Origin: Tubiluchus corallicola
Taxonomy: Eukaryota > Priapulida > Priapulimorpha > Priapulimorphida > Tubiluchidae
Assembly: GCA_030141605.1 (NCBI GenBank)
Contig: JAQGDQ010000127.1
Span: forward strand, 496,001 to 560,000
Reading direction: 5' to 3'
Length of the DNA stretch: 64,000 nt
This document shows, in pieces, positions 12,627 to 25,448 of this stretch. Below the pieces are notes generated by a model, which saw only the letters and a list, made by a program, of their open reading frames with translations, did not search any database and was not told where the DNA came from. Both the position numbers and the translations under genes were made by a program. Every line of letters begins with the position of its first letter. Within the stretch, counting starts at the first letter, position 1.

Positions 12627-12763
12627 ATTTTTTTGTTTTGTTTTTTGTTTGTGGTTTGTGTGGGGTGTTTTGGTGGTTTTTTGTTTTTGTTTTGTGTTGT
12701 TTGTTGTTGGTTGGTTTTTGTTGTTTTTGTTTGGTTTGTTTTTGGTTTTGTTTGGTTGTTCCG
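12627..12763. repeat. G/T-only low-complexity block
   Basis: About 135 bases composed almost wholly of T and G on the plus strand (runs of TTTTGTTTG and TGGTTTG), so strongly strand-asymmetric. Frames through it are not believable proteins. Confidence 0.8.
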
Positions 12764-15700
12764 AGTCTTCGTCTGAAAGCAACACTGGTGGTCCAGACTC
12801 TTCCAACAATTTCAGCAGAAGTTTGAAGACAGAGTTTTAATACCAAATACCAACTTGCTATGCGCATTTAATCTTCCGTTCCAGACAATGACAAAATCCA
12901 CCTGCATTGCCGGCACAATGTCTGGGACTATGTTTGCCAACAACCATCTGGGCGTGTGGACCAAAGATGAACCTCAAAGACGACCACGACACACAAACAA
13001 AGACAGGTTTGCTAGACTTGATATTAATATCCCTAATCATAATAAATTAGTAATATTGCAATTTCCTCAGTTAGAACAAGAGTAATTATAGGCATATATA
13101 TTGTAGCCAGACTGTCTGCAGACTGTGTGCTTTTGAATCTGCCAAAGCTTTTGTTTCATATCGACCCTTCTGGACGGGTAGAAACACAGAGAGAAGCGCA
13201 GCCCAACATTATACACAATTTTATAGCTGGACGAACAAAGGGACCTTACACAGAATGCAAACATGAACATTGAAGACTTTTGCCTATAAACACCGACTGC
13301 TTTGTACCAATTGTATTTATACAGTCACAGCACCTGAATTTGTTGCAAGTCAGCTAGTATTAATATTTGCCCTGCAGCGTCAAACATCATCAAGTGGAAC
13401 TAATCGGATGGGCGTTTATTATTGTCATCGTCTCTGTAGTCTGCTAATGATGCTGCTGATCGAGAGCTTGGCTGCTTATGATGGCTACGGATCCTAAAGC
13501 CTGCAGCTATGATCAATTATGAATATTCATATTAGACGCGTTGTTTTTGTTAAAGAGTGAATATTCTGTCTGAACAGTCACGAGGAAGAGGAAGATAGAG
13601 AACTTATAAAATGCCTTGCATCACCTGAATACATAACAAACGTTTTTTTAATAAAGCACAAGCATAATCTTGTGGTATAACCGAAAATTAAGAAAGTTTG
13701 AATGAACTTCGCCATTGCTATTCGATATCTGATTTAGTTTCAACATTTAGGATATTTTCTAACAAATGGCCACACCCAAAAAGGCGTGCAAATGATGTTA
13801 GCCATTGAATTTATTTGTTTGACCAGAAAAGCTAAAATTGATGTTAAAGATAAGGAACGAAAATGATTTTATCTCGTTTTGGCTGCCTGCTGACACATGT
13901 TTTCAGCCGCTAATATGTTCAACTACACTGACCACTGAATAGTCATGGAACTTACTTAACCGTGTAAGACTAATATGCTTAGTGTTATATCTGCGGACAG
14001 AAACGCCTAATATCAATAAACAGAATTCGATGAATGACCCAAGTGTGAAGATAAATGACCTTCTCTACACTTGCTTCACATCGGGAAAGCTGCAGGATTC
14101 TCACTAAACAGTTAACAGATAAACGTCAAACACCCTTCCATGCAATGCTAATCCATATATTTAAATCCGCCCCTAGATGATTGGCTATCCACGCAGTCAA
14201 AATAATAAAAGTGAAAGTACACTTGTCATTGAAGCTGTTAAAATCTTGTAAAACAATCAAAATGACACTAGTTATTTGCCAGCAAAACAGTAAAGAGGGT
14301 GATCGCTGGTCAGTGGACCAGATGGATTTCATTGGTTAGGACACAAAGGCTGCCCTAAATACGCTAGTGCCATGGTGAGAAGCAAATAAAATGCGAAGGG
14401 AATGCCCTTTGAAGTTGCCTATGTAAATAACCTATAGACACACAACACATGATGTATAAATTTCGTGTGAAAAAAGAACGTTTTAAAAAAAAACAAAATA
14501 TGAATTACATTATAAAATAAGCAAAAACTTAATTACCTAATTAATCCATTCAGCAAAACTTTATAATTTACGTCAATTGACAAGGGACTATAGGTACATT
14601 TTTGCAAACTAACTTGCCACACATATATTACTTCTAAAGATTAAGTTTTAAAGTGTTAACAATAAGTTAAAAATTCTGCAATGTAAATTGGCAATTCATT
14701 TTGCCGTTTTGTTACACCTTGCCCATTCTAAAGTTACGCAACCCAAAAAGGCCCTTGCGGCCCAGAAACTAGGAATTCCATGAAAGAATAACACACAAAT
14801 TAACACTAATTTAAGAATCTGTACTGATTACAGAATCCATTTTGCTGTGTGTACCTCATAAATTTTGAATGATAAGAAGTCATCCGTTTAGCATAGGTGA
14901 CCGCTGACTGCTGTATCTGCTAACAAAAAAAGCAACTACCGACTAGAGTCGTCCATAGAAAAATGCAAAAAGACACCAACAAAAGATTTGTTGCCATTAC
15001 ACATCAGCATAATACAACACTGATGAACTGGAACTCAAATCGAAAAGCCATTGCAGAAAACCATCAAGTTAAGAAGGTAGCACAAGTATTACTCATCGCT
15101 GTCTTCAGTCACAAAACACTTCAGGCAGGTAATTCAAATAGAGGGGAGTGGTAATTTAAGCAACTCAAATCATGGGCCAGCAGCAAGGACAGCTCTAAAT
15201 TGCTACAAACACGCTTTTAAGAGGATGCCGGATGACTATCTTATACAGAGACTTCTATGTTAAATAATCGGGCCAGAATCACGTCTGTGTTCTTATACCC
15301 CCCGTTATTTGAAGTTCAAAATCATAAAGATGCGCAAGACCTCACGTACAAAAAGGGGGATCATAAGAAGTTTAATCATTTCATACATTAAGTTGACAGC
15401 TTGCCCACAACATGGGTTTGGCCCCAAACAAACCAGTGCTAAAAACAAACATGTCCAGCGCATTAAACTATGCGTTAGGCGTTCGATCGAACATGTGCAA
15501 TCGAAATGAAATGAGATGATTATAACATAATCACTATATGTACATGGTTTAATATTAATAATATATTGTTGTTATACTAGCTTTAATCAGCTGTTACATA
15601 TCATTTGAGAAATATGAACATTATTATTAATAATGTAACGTTAGTGCATTCGCTGATCATCATCGATTAATCGTTTATCAAAAAATTTATTGAGATCTAC

Positions 15701-15804
15701 ATCAATATTAACGAATGCTACCAAATAATTTTGGCTCGAATTAAAACAAATGGAAACACAGCAGGCTTAATCGTGGCCACAAGCGTTTTTACTCGCGATC
15801 CTTA

Positions 15805-15860
15805 CAACACACACATGCACGCACTCACGCACGCACGCGTGCGCGCGCACACACACATAT
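15805..15860. repeat. Alternating purine-pyrimidine tract (CA/CG)
   Basis: CACACATGCACGCACTC runs into repeated CACG, then GCGTGCGCGCGCACACACAC. Alternating purine-pyrimidine with a CG-rich core is the type of sequence that can adopt Z-DNA. Confidence 0.8.
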
Positions 15861-17739
15861 AAAACAGACGTTCTCAAAAATTCCTTCCAAAACTATGGGA
15901 AAGAGTCTTGAAGTATTTCTGCTCACTTTTGTTGAGTTTTCAGGCTGAACAACAAATAGGTATTTGCAAACAGCGGGACTGGTCAGCCAAGAATTAATAT
16001 CGCCTTACTGTATGCTGAACAAGCAATTCAGACAACAATCAATTGGCTTTGTCAAGGATTTCTTCTGCGCAAGATGATGCACGGCGTTAAACACGATTAA
16101 AGGTGTGTACGTACACATGCACGCACATTTGTAGGGACAGAATATTTCACGTAGATGAATATTTCGCGACAGTGTATTTCATGTAGAAGATCTGGCAGGT
16201 ACATTTGGCGACAGTTGACGTCATCGGGTAGGGTGATGTCTAGTGCCCCTCTTGTGTTAGCACCAGGTGAAACTGCAGAAGGACGGTCTTCCAGACATAT
16301 GTATTTCATTCGCCTACCTACTTCTGACACGCATATTTCCGCCGTTTTCCGGCGTATGTGTTAACTGTGTATATGCCCTAAAACGTGGAGTATTACTAAT
16401 ACTAGGGAGTTGTAATCGCAGTCCTGCTAATATAAACTGCGTGGTATTGTTGTGAATTTACGCAAACTTTTACGAACTAAAAAAACTAAATCCTCCAGTA
16501 AACTCTCATGTAATATGTGTGTAGGTGCGGCCACATTTTTATAAAACCATCAGACTCAAAGTTTTATTAACTTCGGTTTACAGCAAAAATCTCAGTATAG
16601 TAAGAATATACTGAACAGCTCATTAACATTAAAGCGACAACTTCTTAGCAACGCAAATGTAGAAAATACTTATTAATTTAATGGAAGTACACATTCGACC
16701 ATTCATACACATTCAAGTACATATTCAACCATGAGTTCATGACCTAAATTTCAAAACATAAAACGAAAAAATACGGTCACAAGTTTGTAGATAAAAATTT
16801 CATTTAGTAGTAATTGTTAGTTAACATAATTAATGTTGATATACCTTTTCGATTTTGGTACCTGTCACACGCCAATTCCTAAGTCGAATTCACACACAGC
16901 TTGCAGTTGAAGATGGTCTTAAAATACAGTACTGATACAATAGTCAGTGGTGTGACACATTATATATCAAGTAACTGTAAAACTATTGACAGGCAGCTAT
17001 TATAAGTGCCACTCTAGTGCATTCATCTCAATTTCTAATCGTAAATTGCGCAATAATGATGGAACAAACGGACAACGGTCCAAACCGATGCCTCGGGTAA
17101 GCTGATTTGAAATTAAGCGTTATGCTAGTCAGCACCCAAGTAAAAGCTTAAACTTGGTAAATATTCCAGCTGGTGAACATAGTGGAGACGATGAATATGG
17201 CGCACTAAGATTAACAGTAGATCAAAGCTACCGCGCCATTTATACGATCACCAACAGTACAGTCATATGCAGCCATGGTTAATAACCTAAGGCGAATTTT
17301 ATACTTATCTTAAAGTAGAAAATCGGATGACTCCAAGTTGTAAAAGCGACGACAGGAAATCGTAACAACGCGTTAATAAACATTACTTGAAAGATGAAAC
17401 TCTTTATGTATAGAGGCTGAGAAAGAAAGAACAGTTTTGATGGAAATTCACCGTCTTCTACCCTTTCTCAACCTTAGGATTCTGCATTGGAAGGCAATCA
17501 CATAACGTGGTTTTATTGACCTCTTCCTCGAAGTTCAAATTCACGATGAAGCAAGGAAAAAAGTATTTACTACCAATGATCGATTAAAAAATAAATGACA
17601 AATTGTCACTATGAGAGAAAGTACTCCAGACAGCAAAATGTACATCCCATGACGTGATGCAGCAGTAAACAAACCATTTTTGCCTGAATAAAAATAACGC
17701 TGTTTTGTTGCATACTGTAGAGTGCGATAAAATACTTAC

Positions 17740-17818
17740 GGACGTAATTGAACGGTCTCACAGACTCACACCGAAGTACAGATTGACAAACGTCGGTTTT
17801 CTTGCCTATATGGGTTAG
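17740..17818 (-). CDS. Probable exon of the minus-strand gene
   Basis: A consensus donor (GTAAGTATTTT) ends an open stretch reading LTHIGKKTDVCQS and ending RPFNYV. The start drawn here, just after GAAGAGAG, keeps phase 0 with the previous exon at 20747-20935. An acceptor 4 bases earlier would change the phase, so the 5' border is uncertain. Confidence 0.4.
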
Positions 17819-20746
17819 CTCTCTTCAGATGAATTATTAAAAATAAAAGGCAACGCGGTACATTGATGAAACGAGAAACTTTGACAAAATATTTACAAAT
17901 GTAATGTATTACAACGACCGAATACAAAACGTTAGTTAATTCAAAATATCAACTTTCATATACTGTATACAACTAGATGTATACAATTATAATCACTATT
18001 GAAGAATGTAAAAGTTGATTGTATCATTTGAGAGATAGATGTAAAAGTTCTTTTACAAAGGTCTATTATAGACGGAGGCTATACTTCTTGTTTTCATTTT
18101 TAAAGAATGAAATTTAATAAAAAGCGGTTGCAACTGTCATCGGCTTAAATAATAGCTTATAGTTTCGAATTAACGCGATGAAACTGCTGCAAACAAAAAA
18201 ATTAAAAAATAAGTGTATCAATAAGTATCTGTATCTTCGGAATAAAAATGTTGACGATAAATTGAGGACGACTTGAAACTGAAGAGGCAATAAATAAATT
18301 AACATGCGTATTCTCCACCTGAAGTAAACCCATGAGGATGGGAAACTGAAGGAATCGACATTACGACAGCTCAAAAAAACATTAACCACACAAACAGTAA
18401 AGTTCAGTACAGAGGTAGCTCACCTTGCAACATCGTTTGACCTACTAAAACTATTTTTGAAAGCTTAACCTGACAAAAACGCCCAGCAGCAGTGAAATGC
18501 CACGTGAACTCCAACTTACTTCGGTGAGAATTTTTTCTCAACAACTAATGCTTACATTCGGCAGGAGCCAAGTGAAGGAAGACGACTAAAGTGGCTAGTT
18601 GGAACTGAGTGTATCATTGCGCGGGCGAATGTCGCATAATTATGTACTGAGTGAAACAGCCTGGGTAATACATAGATCACAGAACGTCAACCAAACAGTG
18701 GTGGTCCACCTCGCAATTTCCATTCAGACCCGCTGTATTTTTGCTATAACTACTTTTCAATTGCTGGCGCCTAGACTTACTCGCAAGCTCAACGACATTT
18801 ACATGTGAAGCGCATAATACACAGAGAAAGTGTGTATTCATGATTGTTTTTACTTATTAAATTCATTAAACAGCAATGAAAGAGAGTATAACATGTGAAG
18901 TGTTTTGCCTGGGGCATATGTAATATGAATGTTCGGTACCCATCATTCAGCAACATGAATAGTTCAACAAATTCAAAATTAATAAAAATCCTGCTGTCTG
19001 CTCAAAGTTTACCCATTTTGTTATTGTTTTATTGTTATACTGCTGGTTACATGTGGAAATGCGGCGTGCTACATCAAAACTTAACGCAGTGGAATAATAT
19101 ATTTGATCATATTTCAGATATTATACTGTACAGCATAACATAAGATTTCGTTCGTTGCGTATGGCTATATAAATAAACACTAGTCTGTACATTTTGCAAT
19201 TATGAGTACAATGTGATTATAATATGAGTACAATCCCATAATACTGAAATAACTTGAGTTGACTTAAGCGAATTAACTAACGTTAAGTAATATTTAAAAT
19301 ACTCAGAAGGGAAATTAAAGGTCTTACGATGCAGACAATTAAAAGTAAAATGCTAAATGTTGCACAATTCCTCCTGGAATGCAAGCAAAAGAAAATCTCA
19401 TATATCCAGTGAACAGACTAACTGGCCAGCCTCTCAAAACTCAATAAATTACAATTCATTGGCGAGCATCACGTAGACGAGCATTGTCATTAAACCTGTA
19501 AATGTTGGCACATCAAATTTGTAAGAATTGGGTCAAATAAAAAGTCCTGCTGTGATTCCGATTTACGACATAACCTCTAGAAAAATGAATTGCATTGAAA
19601 GCGATTAAATGAATCAACTTGGCTCGAATAGACACAAAATTACAGGATTTGTTATGCTATAAGAGATACAGTAAATCCATATTATTGAAATTAAATACTA
19701 ACGAAATGAGGACACTACAAAGCAGTATAAAGCAGTTTCAGCCAACTAGCACCTTTATCAAATTTACTTGAGTTTTATGACACAATTTGCCAATTTTGTC
19801 TTACATTGATTTTGTTTTTGCTAAATTACAAATATTTTTAATTAATTAATTAGTATCATTTAATAAAAATTTATGCAACACTAAAAAAACCTAACAACAA
19901 AGACAATTATCCCAAAGTGACAGAAATAGAAGGCATAGTAAATAAAACACAAATAATTATAAAATATTATATTACAAATACAGTTACCAAAAGTATAACA
20001 TAAATATGGGGTATCTTCCTCTTCTATTTAAAATGGGTTACCTGTGTGAGATTTCGTAATTTCAACCAGAACGAGATTTCACATAAGGCCAGGACAAACT
20101 GATATTACAGAATTTGTAATACGCAGGCTGAGGAACGTAATATAAAGTACTTTGTACAAACCAGATCGGATTCAAATTTCAGATTGAACCACTCTGAAGT
20201 AATATATACCCTGGTCCAGATATAGCTTTGTGACTAGTAACAGCTTTATACTGCCGAATATAAACTCTTGATCAGACAAGTCACAATACTTTCTATACAT
20301 AATCAGACGCGGCTAATTATTAACATGATCCCATTAGAAGTTTTTTCAATTGAAAAAGTCATCATTCTCGCTAATAACACAATCTTGAAAATTATTGCTG
20401 GAATTAGCATTATCAAAGAACTGGATTATAGGACTCAACTCTTTCCCAACTAAGTCGATTAATATTTAAAATACATAACTCTGTGCAAACTATTTTAATC
20501 TAAAAGCCAACAGTATCTAGATATGACTAGGATCTAAGTCCTCAAATCAGGACACTGTTCCGGCCCACCTCAATTTCACATTTTGAGTTTATAGGCCCAC
20601 AATCCCAGATTTGTAGGCATGTACTCATTTACTGTTGAATGCTGATACAACAATGTTTTTGCCAAGTCATAAAATTCTAAACTTCACAAATCAGTTAAGT
20701 CAAGTCCACATATGGAAAATTTTATTTTCAAATTTATGTTATTTAC
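17819..20746. other. Presumed intron of the minus-strand gene
   Basis: AT-rich with no recognised repeat. A possible 18-21 nt micro-exon around 18425-18445 (minus strand, donor GTGAGC) is noted but not supported. Confidence 0.4.
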
Positions 20747-20935
20747 CCTGGATCTTTTCTTCAGTCTTTCTAACAACTTGGCTGCAGGATAAAGGAACTG
20801 CTTGCAGAATCCTATGGTGTTGCCCTCGAAATCGTTGTTAAGCAAGTGCTGCAAACAGGCAGTAATTGTAGCTAAAGCTGGAGCCGAATACAGAGGTCCC
20901 AGGACACGCTGGGCGTGACTGTTCAAGTCAGATGC
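20747..20935 (-). CDS. 63-codon exon of the minus-strand gene
   Basis: The clearest exon of this gene. On the minus strand the pyrimidine tract and acceptor TCTTTTTGTTTTTTAG precede 189 open nucleotides, phase 0 at both ends, closed by donor GTAAATAAC. The peptide starts ASDLNSHAQRVLGPLYSAPA, continues with ITACLQHLLNN and ends KLLERLKKRSR, a pattern of amphipathic helices. The other two frames hit stops within four codons. The family is not recognised. Confidence 0.8.
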
Positions 20936-23236
20936 CTAAAAAACAAAAAGAAACGGTTATATGCTACCAAATATTAATGCTTAAATCATATATTTAAAAA
21001 TGCAAACTTTACAGTTTATTTACTTTTACAACTCAAGATAATACTGCCGTATTGTAGGCTATTCCTAATCCTACACTAACAGCTGTCAATCTCCATGGAC
21101 AACATTGAAAATTGACAGAATTTCTGGAACCTTCCCCTATGGCGCAGGCTACCAAGGGAAAGGAATAAAGATGAAACGAGTCTAAACATAACATGTCACC
21201 ATATAACAGAAATGACGAAATAACATACGTACACGTCGTACATGGCCTGGTCTGGTAATAACATCAAAGTTTTACATGCATTATCAAATTAAGCCCAAAG
21301 AGCACGCCTTGTTTCCAAAAAGAGCAAAGCCATAGATTCAACTTTCTTCTACTTTTCAGTGAGTCATACAATGTACGATTGCACTGTATCGCCTTTAACA
21401 AAAGCTTTGCAACTTAAGGCCTCGAATGCTACAAGGGTGAAAAAACAGCGTGTCATGTGAGCCACAGAGAAAACAGAGATGTACAAATGATAACTACAAT
21501 ATCTTACCGTGAGACCTGTCATTATTCACATGTAAAACTTAGCTGATGTCCAAAAGATTAACAACATTCTGCGCGTAGGCGCAATCGCTAAATCACCCCT
21601 GACCCAACAAAAGCACAAAGAAAGGCATTCCTATCCAAAAATTTCTACAACCACCTGCATGAGTCATTAATTCCCAAACAGGAAAGGCCTTAGGCTACAA
21701 ATAAAACTCATGCAGAAGATAAAAAGTTACGGTTGCCATGGAAATATGGAGGTTAATTTGGTAGGCCGAGTTTCTCATCAATCCTATTAATTCCTGACAC
21801 CATCATCTGATTCAAATAGGGACAAAATAAGATGAACAGAAATAAAAAGTTGGAAGTCACGCACGTTAAAACAAGAACTTATATAAAAGAAGAAAAATAC
21901 ATGATCTTTTCTTTCCTCTTTTTTAAATGCTATACACATGTACTTCATGTGATATACTCAAACACCCAAACTGATACACTCAGAGTCTTAATGTTTATAT
22001 CGTCTCACAAAGACTCGCCTCACACTACAAATAGATGTAATCACTTGACGGGGCTTCCTGACATTACATTCAAATCTGAGCTTTCGTTAATCTTTCATGT
22101 AAGGAAGTTGTGTTAATTCCGAGATGTAAATAAATACCACAGTTGTCCCTCGACTTTTCTGGGTATTAATATCAGATTTACGGAATTCGGAAGGAAGCGA
22201 TAATATAGTAAGCAGTAACCTGTTTAACAATACAAGAGTTTGGACAACTATTTTTAAAAAAACGAAAAAATGATCTGTCATTAGTAAAATAATGTTATCT
22301 CGTTAGACAGTTCACTACACAGTACACATCCGTATTCATATTCTAGGCAAGTGGATCTTTCTATATCGTGATCAGTTTATTTAGTACTGGGAATCATTAA
22401 CTTGGGCCGTTGGGCGGACGGCTGGCCGCATTTTCTCTCGAAGCCATCGATATTGTCACATTGCTATACATAAACAATGGCTTTTTCAGGCTGGCGTAAA
22501 TAATACGTATGGATAAACGATAAAGAGACAAAGTGCCGGTGAGTATTGAATGGCTTCAGGCGGAGCACTCAAAGAGCATTCGTTATGCTACAAAGCAGCT
22601 GAATGTCACTGAAGATAAACGGTTACTTCAGAGACTGACAGTTACTGTACTAATCCATTGAATACTATAGTAAGATCCAGCTAATAAACGAGTGTAAATG
22701 TATTTCTAGATCTAGTTTTATGACGTTCAGAATTTCTGCCTGAATTAAATTAAGTTTAGTCATAATTTGAGGAGCAACTGGGGATGTTATTAACATAATT
22801 ATGATATTATTTCACGCTCAGTCAAGCCTTAAGGTAAATAGGAGACTCAGGAGAATTAAACTTAAATTGCACAGGGATTGACAGAGACGTGTTCGCCATT
22901 GCTTCCAATAAAGCCTAAATTCAGCAGCAGAGAAAACTTGAAAGTAATTTATAGCAAATACAATTTTATCTTGAAATGAGTATTGATTTAAACACAGTTC
23001 TCAAGTATACTGTAATAATCCACTTTCGACGCACAAGTTTTGTTGTTCCGAGAATGAGTTGCTATAATACTTCATTTGGTAGCCTCTGACAGCCATTTTT
23101 CACAAATTTTGCTATTTAGTTACACGCACATATAAACTTATGAATACGAAATGCATGAGTTGGGTGTTCATCAGAATTATTTAATAACTGATAACTACAA
23201 TAAACGCAGTACCACGAATACATTCACCGCACTCAC
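20936..23236. other. Intron of the minus-strand gene
   Basis: AT-rich. No repeat recognised. The donor-like sequence at about 21507 (minus strand) has no phase-compatible exon. Confidence 0.5.
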
Positions 23237-23276
23237 TGATTTCTGTTGCGTGCCGAACATTGAATTTGCAACTTGC
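23237..23276 (-). CDS. 40-nt exon of the minus-strand gene
   Basis: Minus-strand acceptor GTGTGGCAGTCTAG and donor GTGAGTGCGG enclose 40 nt. Joined to the previous exon, which leaves CT, the first G completes CTG (Leu) and the rest reads QVANSMFGTQQKS, ending in phase 0 exactly as the exon at 20747-20935 needs. Confidence 0.65.
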
Positions 23277-23547
23277 CTAGACTGCCACACATTTTCAAAC
23301 GGATAAGGAAGTAAAATTTAAAGTTGAAATGAATAATCCACTAGTGTGAGTCACAGAATAAATATTAAACTGCGAACTGGGCTGTTTGCGAATAAAATAG
23401 GTAGCTAAATTAGCTCTCAGTAACCAGAAAATGCAAACCATTTCATTAACAATATCTATCCCAATTAAAATTCAACGTACTGGAAGAGAATGAAAAATCC
23501 AATATGGTCAAGCTTATAATAGGGAGGAAAGTTATGTATACGATGCA

Positions 23548-24530
23548 CGGTAAAATATGACACAGGTAAAAATGGAGTAGGAAAAAATGGCACAGTAAAA
23601 ATGGCCTAGGAAAAAATGGCACAAGAACAAATGCCACAAATGGAAAACTATGTAAAAATGGCACAAAAGTAAGTAAATGTGTCGCATGTTATTTTGATGC
23701 AACTGATTTCTAGAATGCGCTCAGTAGGAAGCAGATTTCTGCCAAAGACAAACAATCCTAAACTTATTCGTCTGATTTTTTTTTGAGAAATAAATTTAAC
23801 ACAAAGATAAACAAACATACAAAAATGTACAAGTGCTGGTATTATATAGACTAGCAAAAGACTTACAAAATATTTGTTCATTAAATAGATTTGTAATTAA
23901 TAATGCACGAATATTCCACATAGCGTTTACCTACCTTTTAACCATTAATTTTGGTGATGGTAATGGACTGACAAATATATGCGTATTTACATTGCACGTA
24001 CCAAGTCACCTTATAAGGCTATACCCATTAAAGAGCAAAGGTTATAGACAGCGTTACACAGCTTTACAGAAACTCGTAGAACTTTGTTTGTCCAAATGCA
24101 GATAACAAAAAAGAAGTACTAAACATTCCGTTTGAGTGTCCACAAACGTTACACAGCTTTACAGGAACTCATAGAACTTTGTTTGTCCAAATGCAGATAA
24201 CAAAAAAGAAGTACTAAACACTCCGTTTGACTCTTCCAGAAAGTGCTCAAAATGTTTTTGTATGTGGTATTCGGTCAAGTTTTGCGAAAAAAGAATTTGA
24301 GAAAAGATTTCCATTTTGGCAGACTAAAACAACCAAACAAACTGTGCGGAAGCATAACTACTTTGGCAGAGGCAAAAATAACTAAAATAATTATCCCCCA
24401 CTATAACACTAACCCTAAACACATATTTTACTAGGTGTGTCATTTTTTCCTGTGCCACATTTTTTACCTACTTTTCCATTTGTGCCATTTTTACCGTGCC
24501 ATTTTTTTCTTATGCCATTTTTACCTACAT
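23548..24530. mobile_element. Foldback element with inverted tandem-array ends
   Basis: The left end (about 23548-23665) is an array of GTAAAAATGGCACA-type units. The right end (about 24434-24530) carries the same array as its reverse complement (TGTGCCATTTTTAC). Tandem short repeats forming long terminal inverted repeats are characteristic of Foldback-type, non-coding DNA elements. The middle holds a 95-bp direct duplication and no gene. It lies in an intron of the minus-strand gene. No target duplication was identified. Confidence 0.6.
24053..24230. repeat. 95-bp tandem duplication
   Basis: GTTACACAGCTTTACAG starts at 24053 and again at 24148. The two units are almost identical for about 83 bases, with only a few substitutions, so the duplication is recent compared with the surrounding repeats. 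Confidence 0.85.
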
Positions 24531-25401
24531 TATTACGACGTATGCGTAAGTGACGTCACGCATGGATATAATCATATAAAATGTTACAAAATTCACAGGT
24601 ATGTGTTTCTTTTTGAAAAAATGATTAAATGATCACAAAAATCGGCAGTAGTAGTAATGTAACTTAAGTAGCAATAGCAATAATGTAAGTAGTGCTGTAA
24701 TGTAAGTTTTGAACAATCTGTTAAGTTTGATAACTACAGAAAAAAGAAAAAAAAGAAAAAAACAAGCCATTTCAGGTGTGTCTTACTTAGTAGTCAAGGA
24801 GTATTACTTTTTAGGGTCTTTATTGACTAGCAAGTGCAGATGTGTCTTTTCGTCGGTTACTGATTGGCACCAATTTAATAAATCTAGAGAATGGTTGAAA
24901 TATTTGCATGGTTATGGAAAGATGTTGATTTTTTTATTAGTTATTGAAACTTGACCAATAGAACGACTCATTACTTCTTGTCTGGTGTATATTTAGGTTT
25001 ACCCTCTGTCAAATGGTGCATATTTTATGAAAATCTGGTAAGATGTTGTACAGTTATTCACAAACAAAATTTAAAAAGCACTGTATAAATAACTTTTTCC
25101 TTTGGACATTGTACGTTAATGCTGTGTATGTTTGTGCGTAAGGCAGTAGTTCTGTAGTGCTCAGACCACATATCTTGACGTCCATTTTTCTAATGATCGT
25201 AAAAATGAAATAAAAGGAAAGGAGTTCAGAAAGTGAATGCATCACTAACTGTATAAAGCTAAAAGCCCTTTCAACAAGTAGCTATCCAGAAATTAAGAAT
25301 TCAGTTTAACATCAAAAAGACGGATAGTGAAAAACGAAAATTGGAAAAAAATTATTTATAAAAATACAAAGCTTCCATTTCTAGAGAAGAATACAACTTA
25401 C

Positions 25402-25448
25402 AGCCCTACCACAGACTCAATCAAGGTGGACGCAATATAATCTGCGGA
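25402..25448 (-). CDS. 47-nt exon of the minus-strand gene
   Basis: Minus-strand acceptor TACAATAGGTAATTCAG and consensus donor GTAAGTTG. Only one of three frames is open: SADYIASTLIESVVG plus two bases (CT) carried to the next exon. It begins in phase 0, matching the exon at 30353-30384. Confidence 0.65.

Larger units (their letters stand above)
10687..17739. other. Presumed intron(s) of the minus-strand gene; linking exons unresolved
   Basis: Phase bookkeeping requires at least one more exon between 10686 and 17740. Weak candidates with one plausible border occur near 11395, 12200 and 13250 but could not be joined consistently. The stretch also holds a G/T-rich block, a small hairpin and a CA/CG tract listed separately. 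About 16100-16400 is richer in G+C and carries short tandem copies of GAATATTTC(A/G)CG, suggesting a further unnamed repeat. Confidence 0.4.

Noticed and set aside
12545-12867. Overlapping frames on both strands with KTK/NN- or F/V-rich peptides
   Set aside because: Composition is that of the G/T-only block. A short minus-strand peptide just outside it (LLEESGPPVLLSDEDSE) looks protein-like, but no donor follows and no phase fits.
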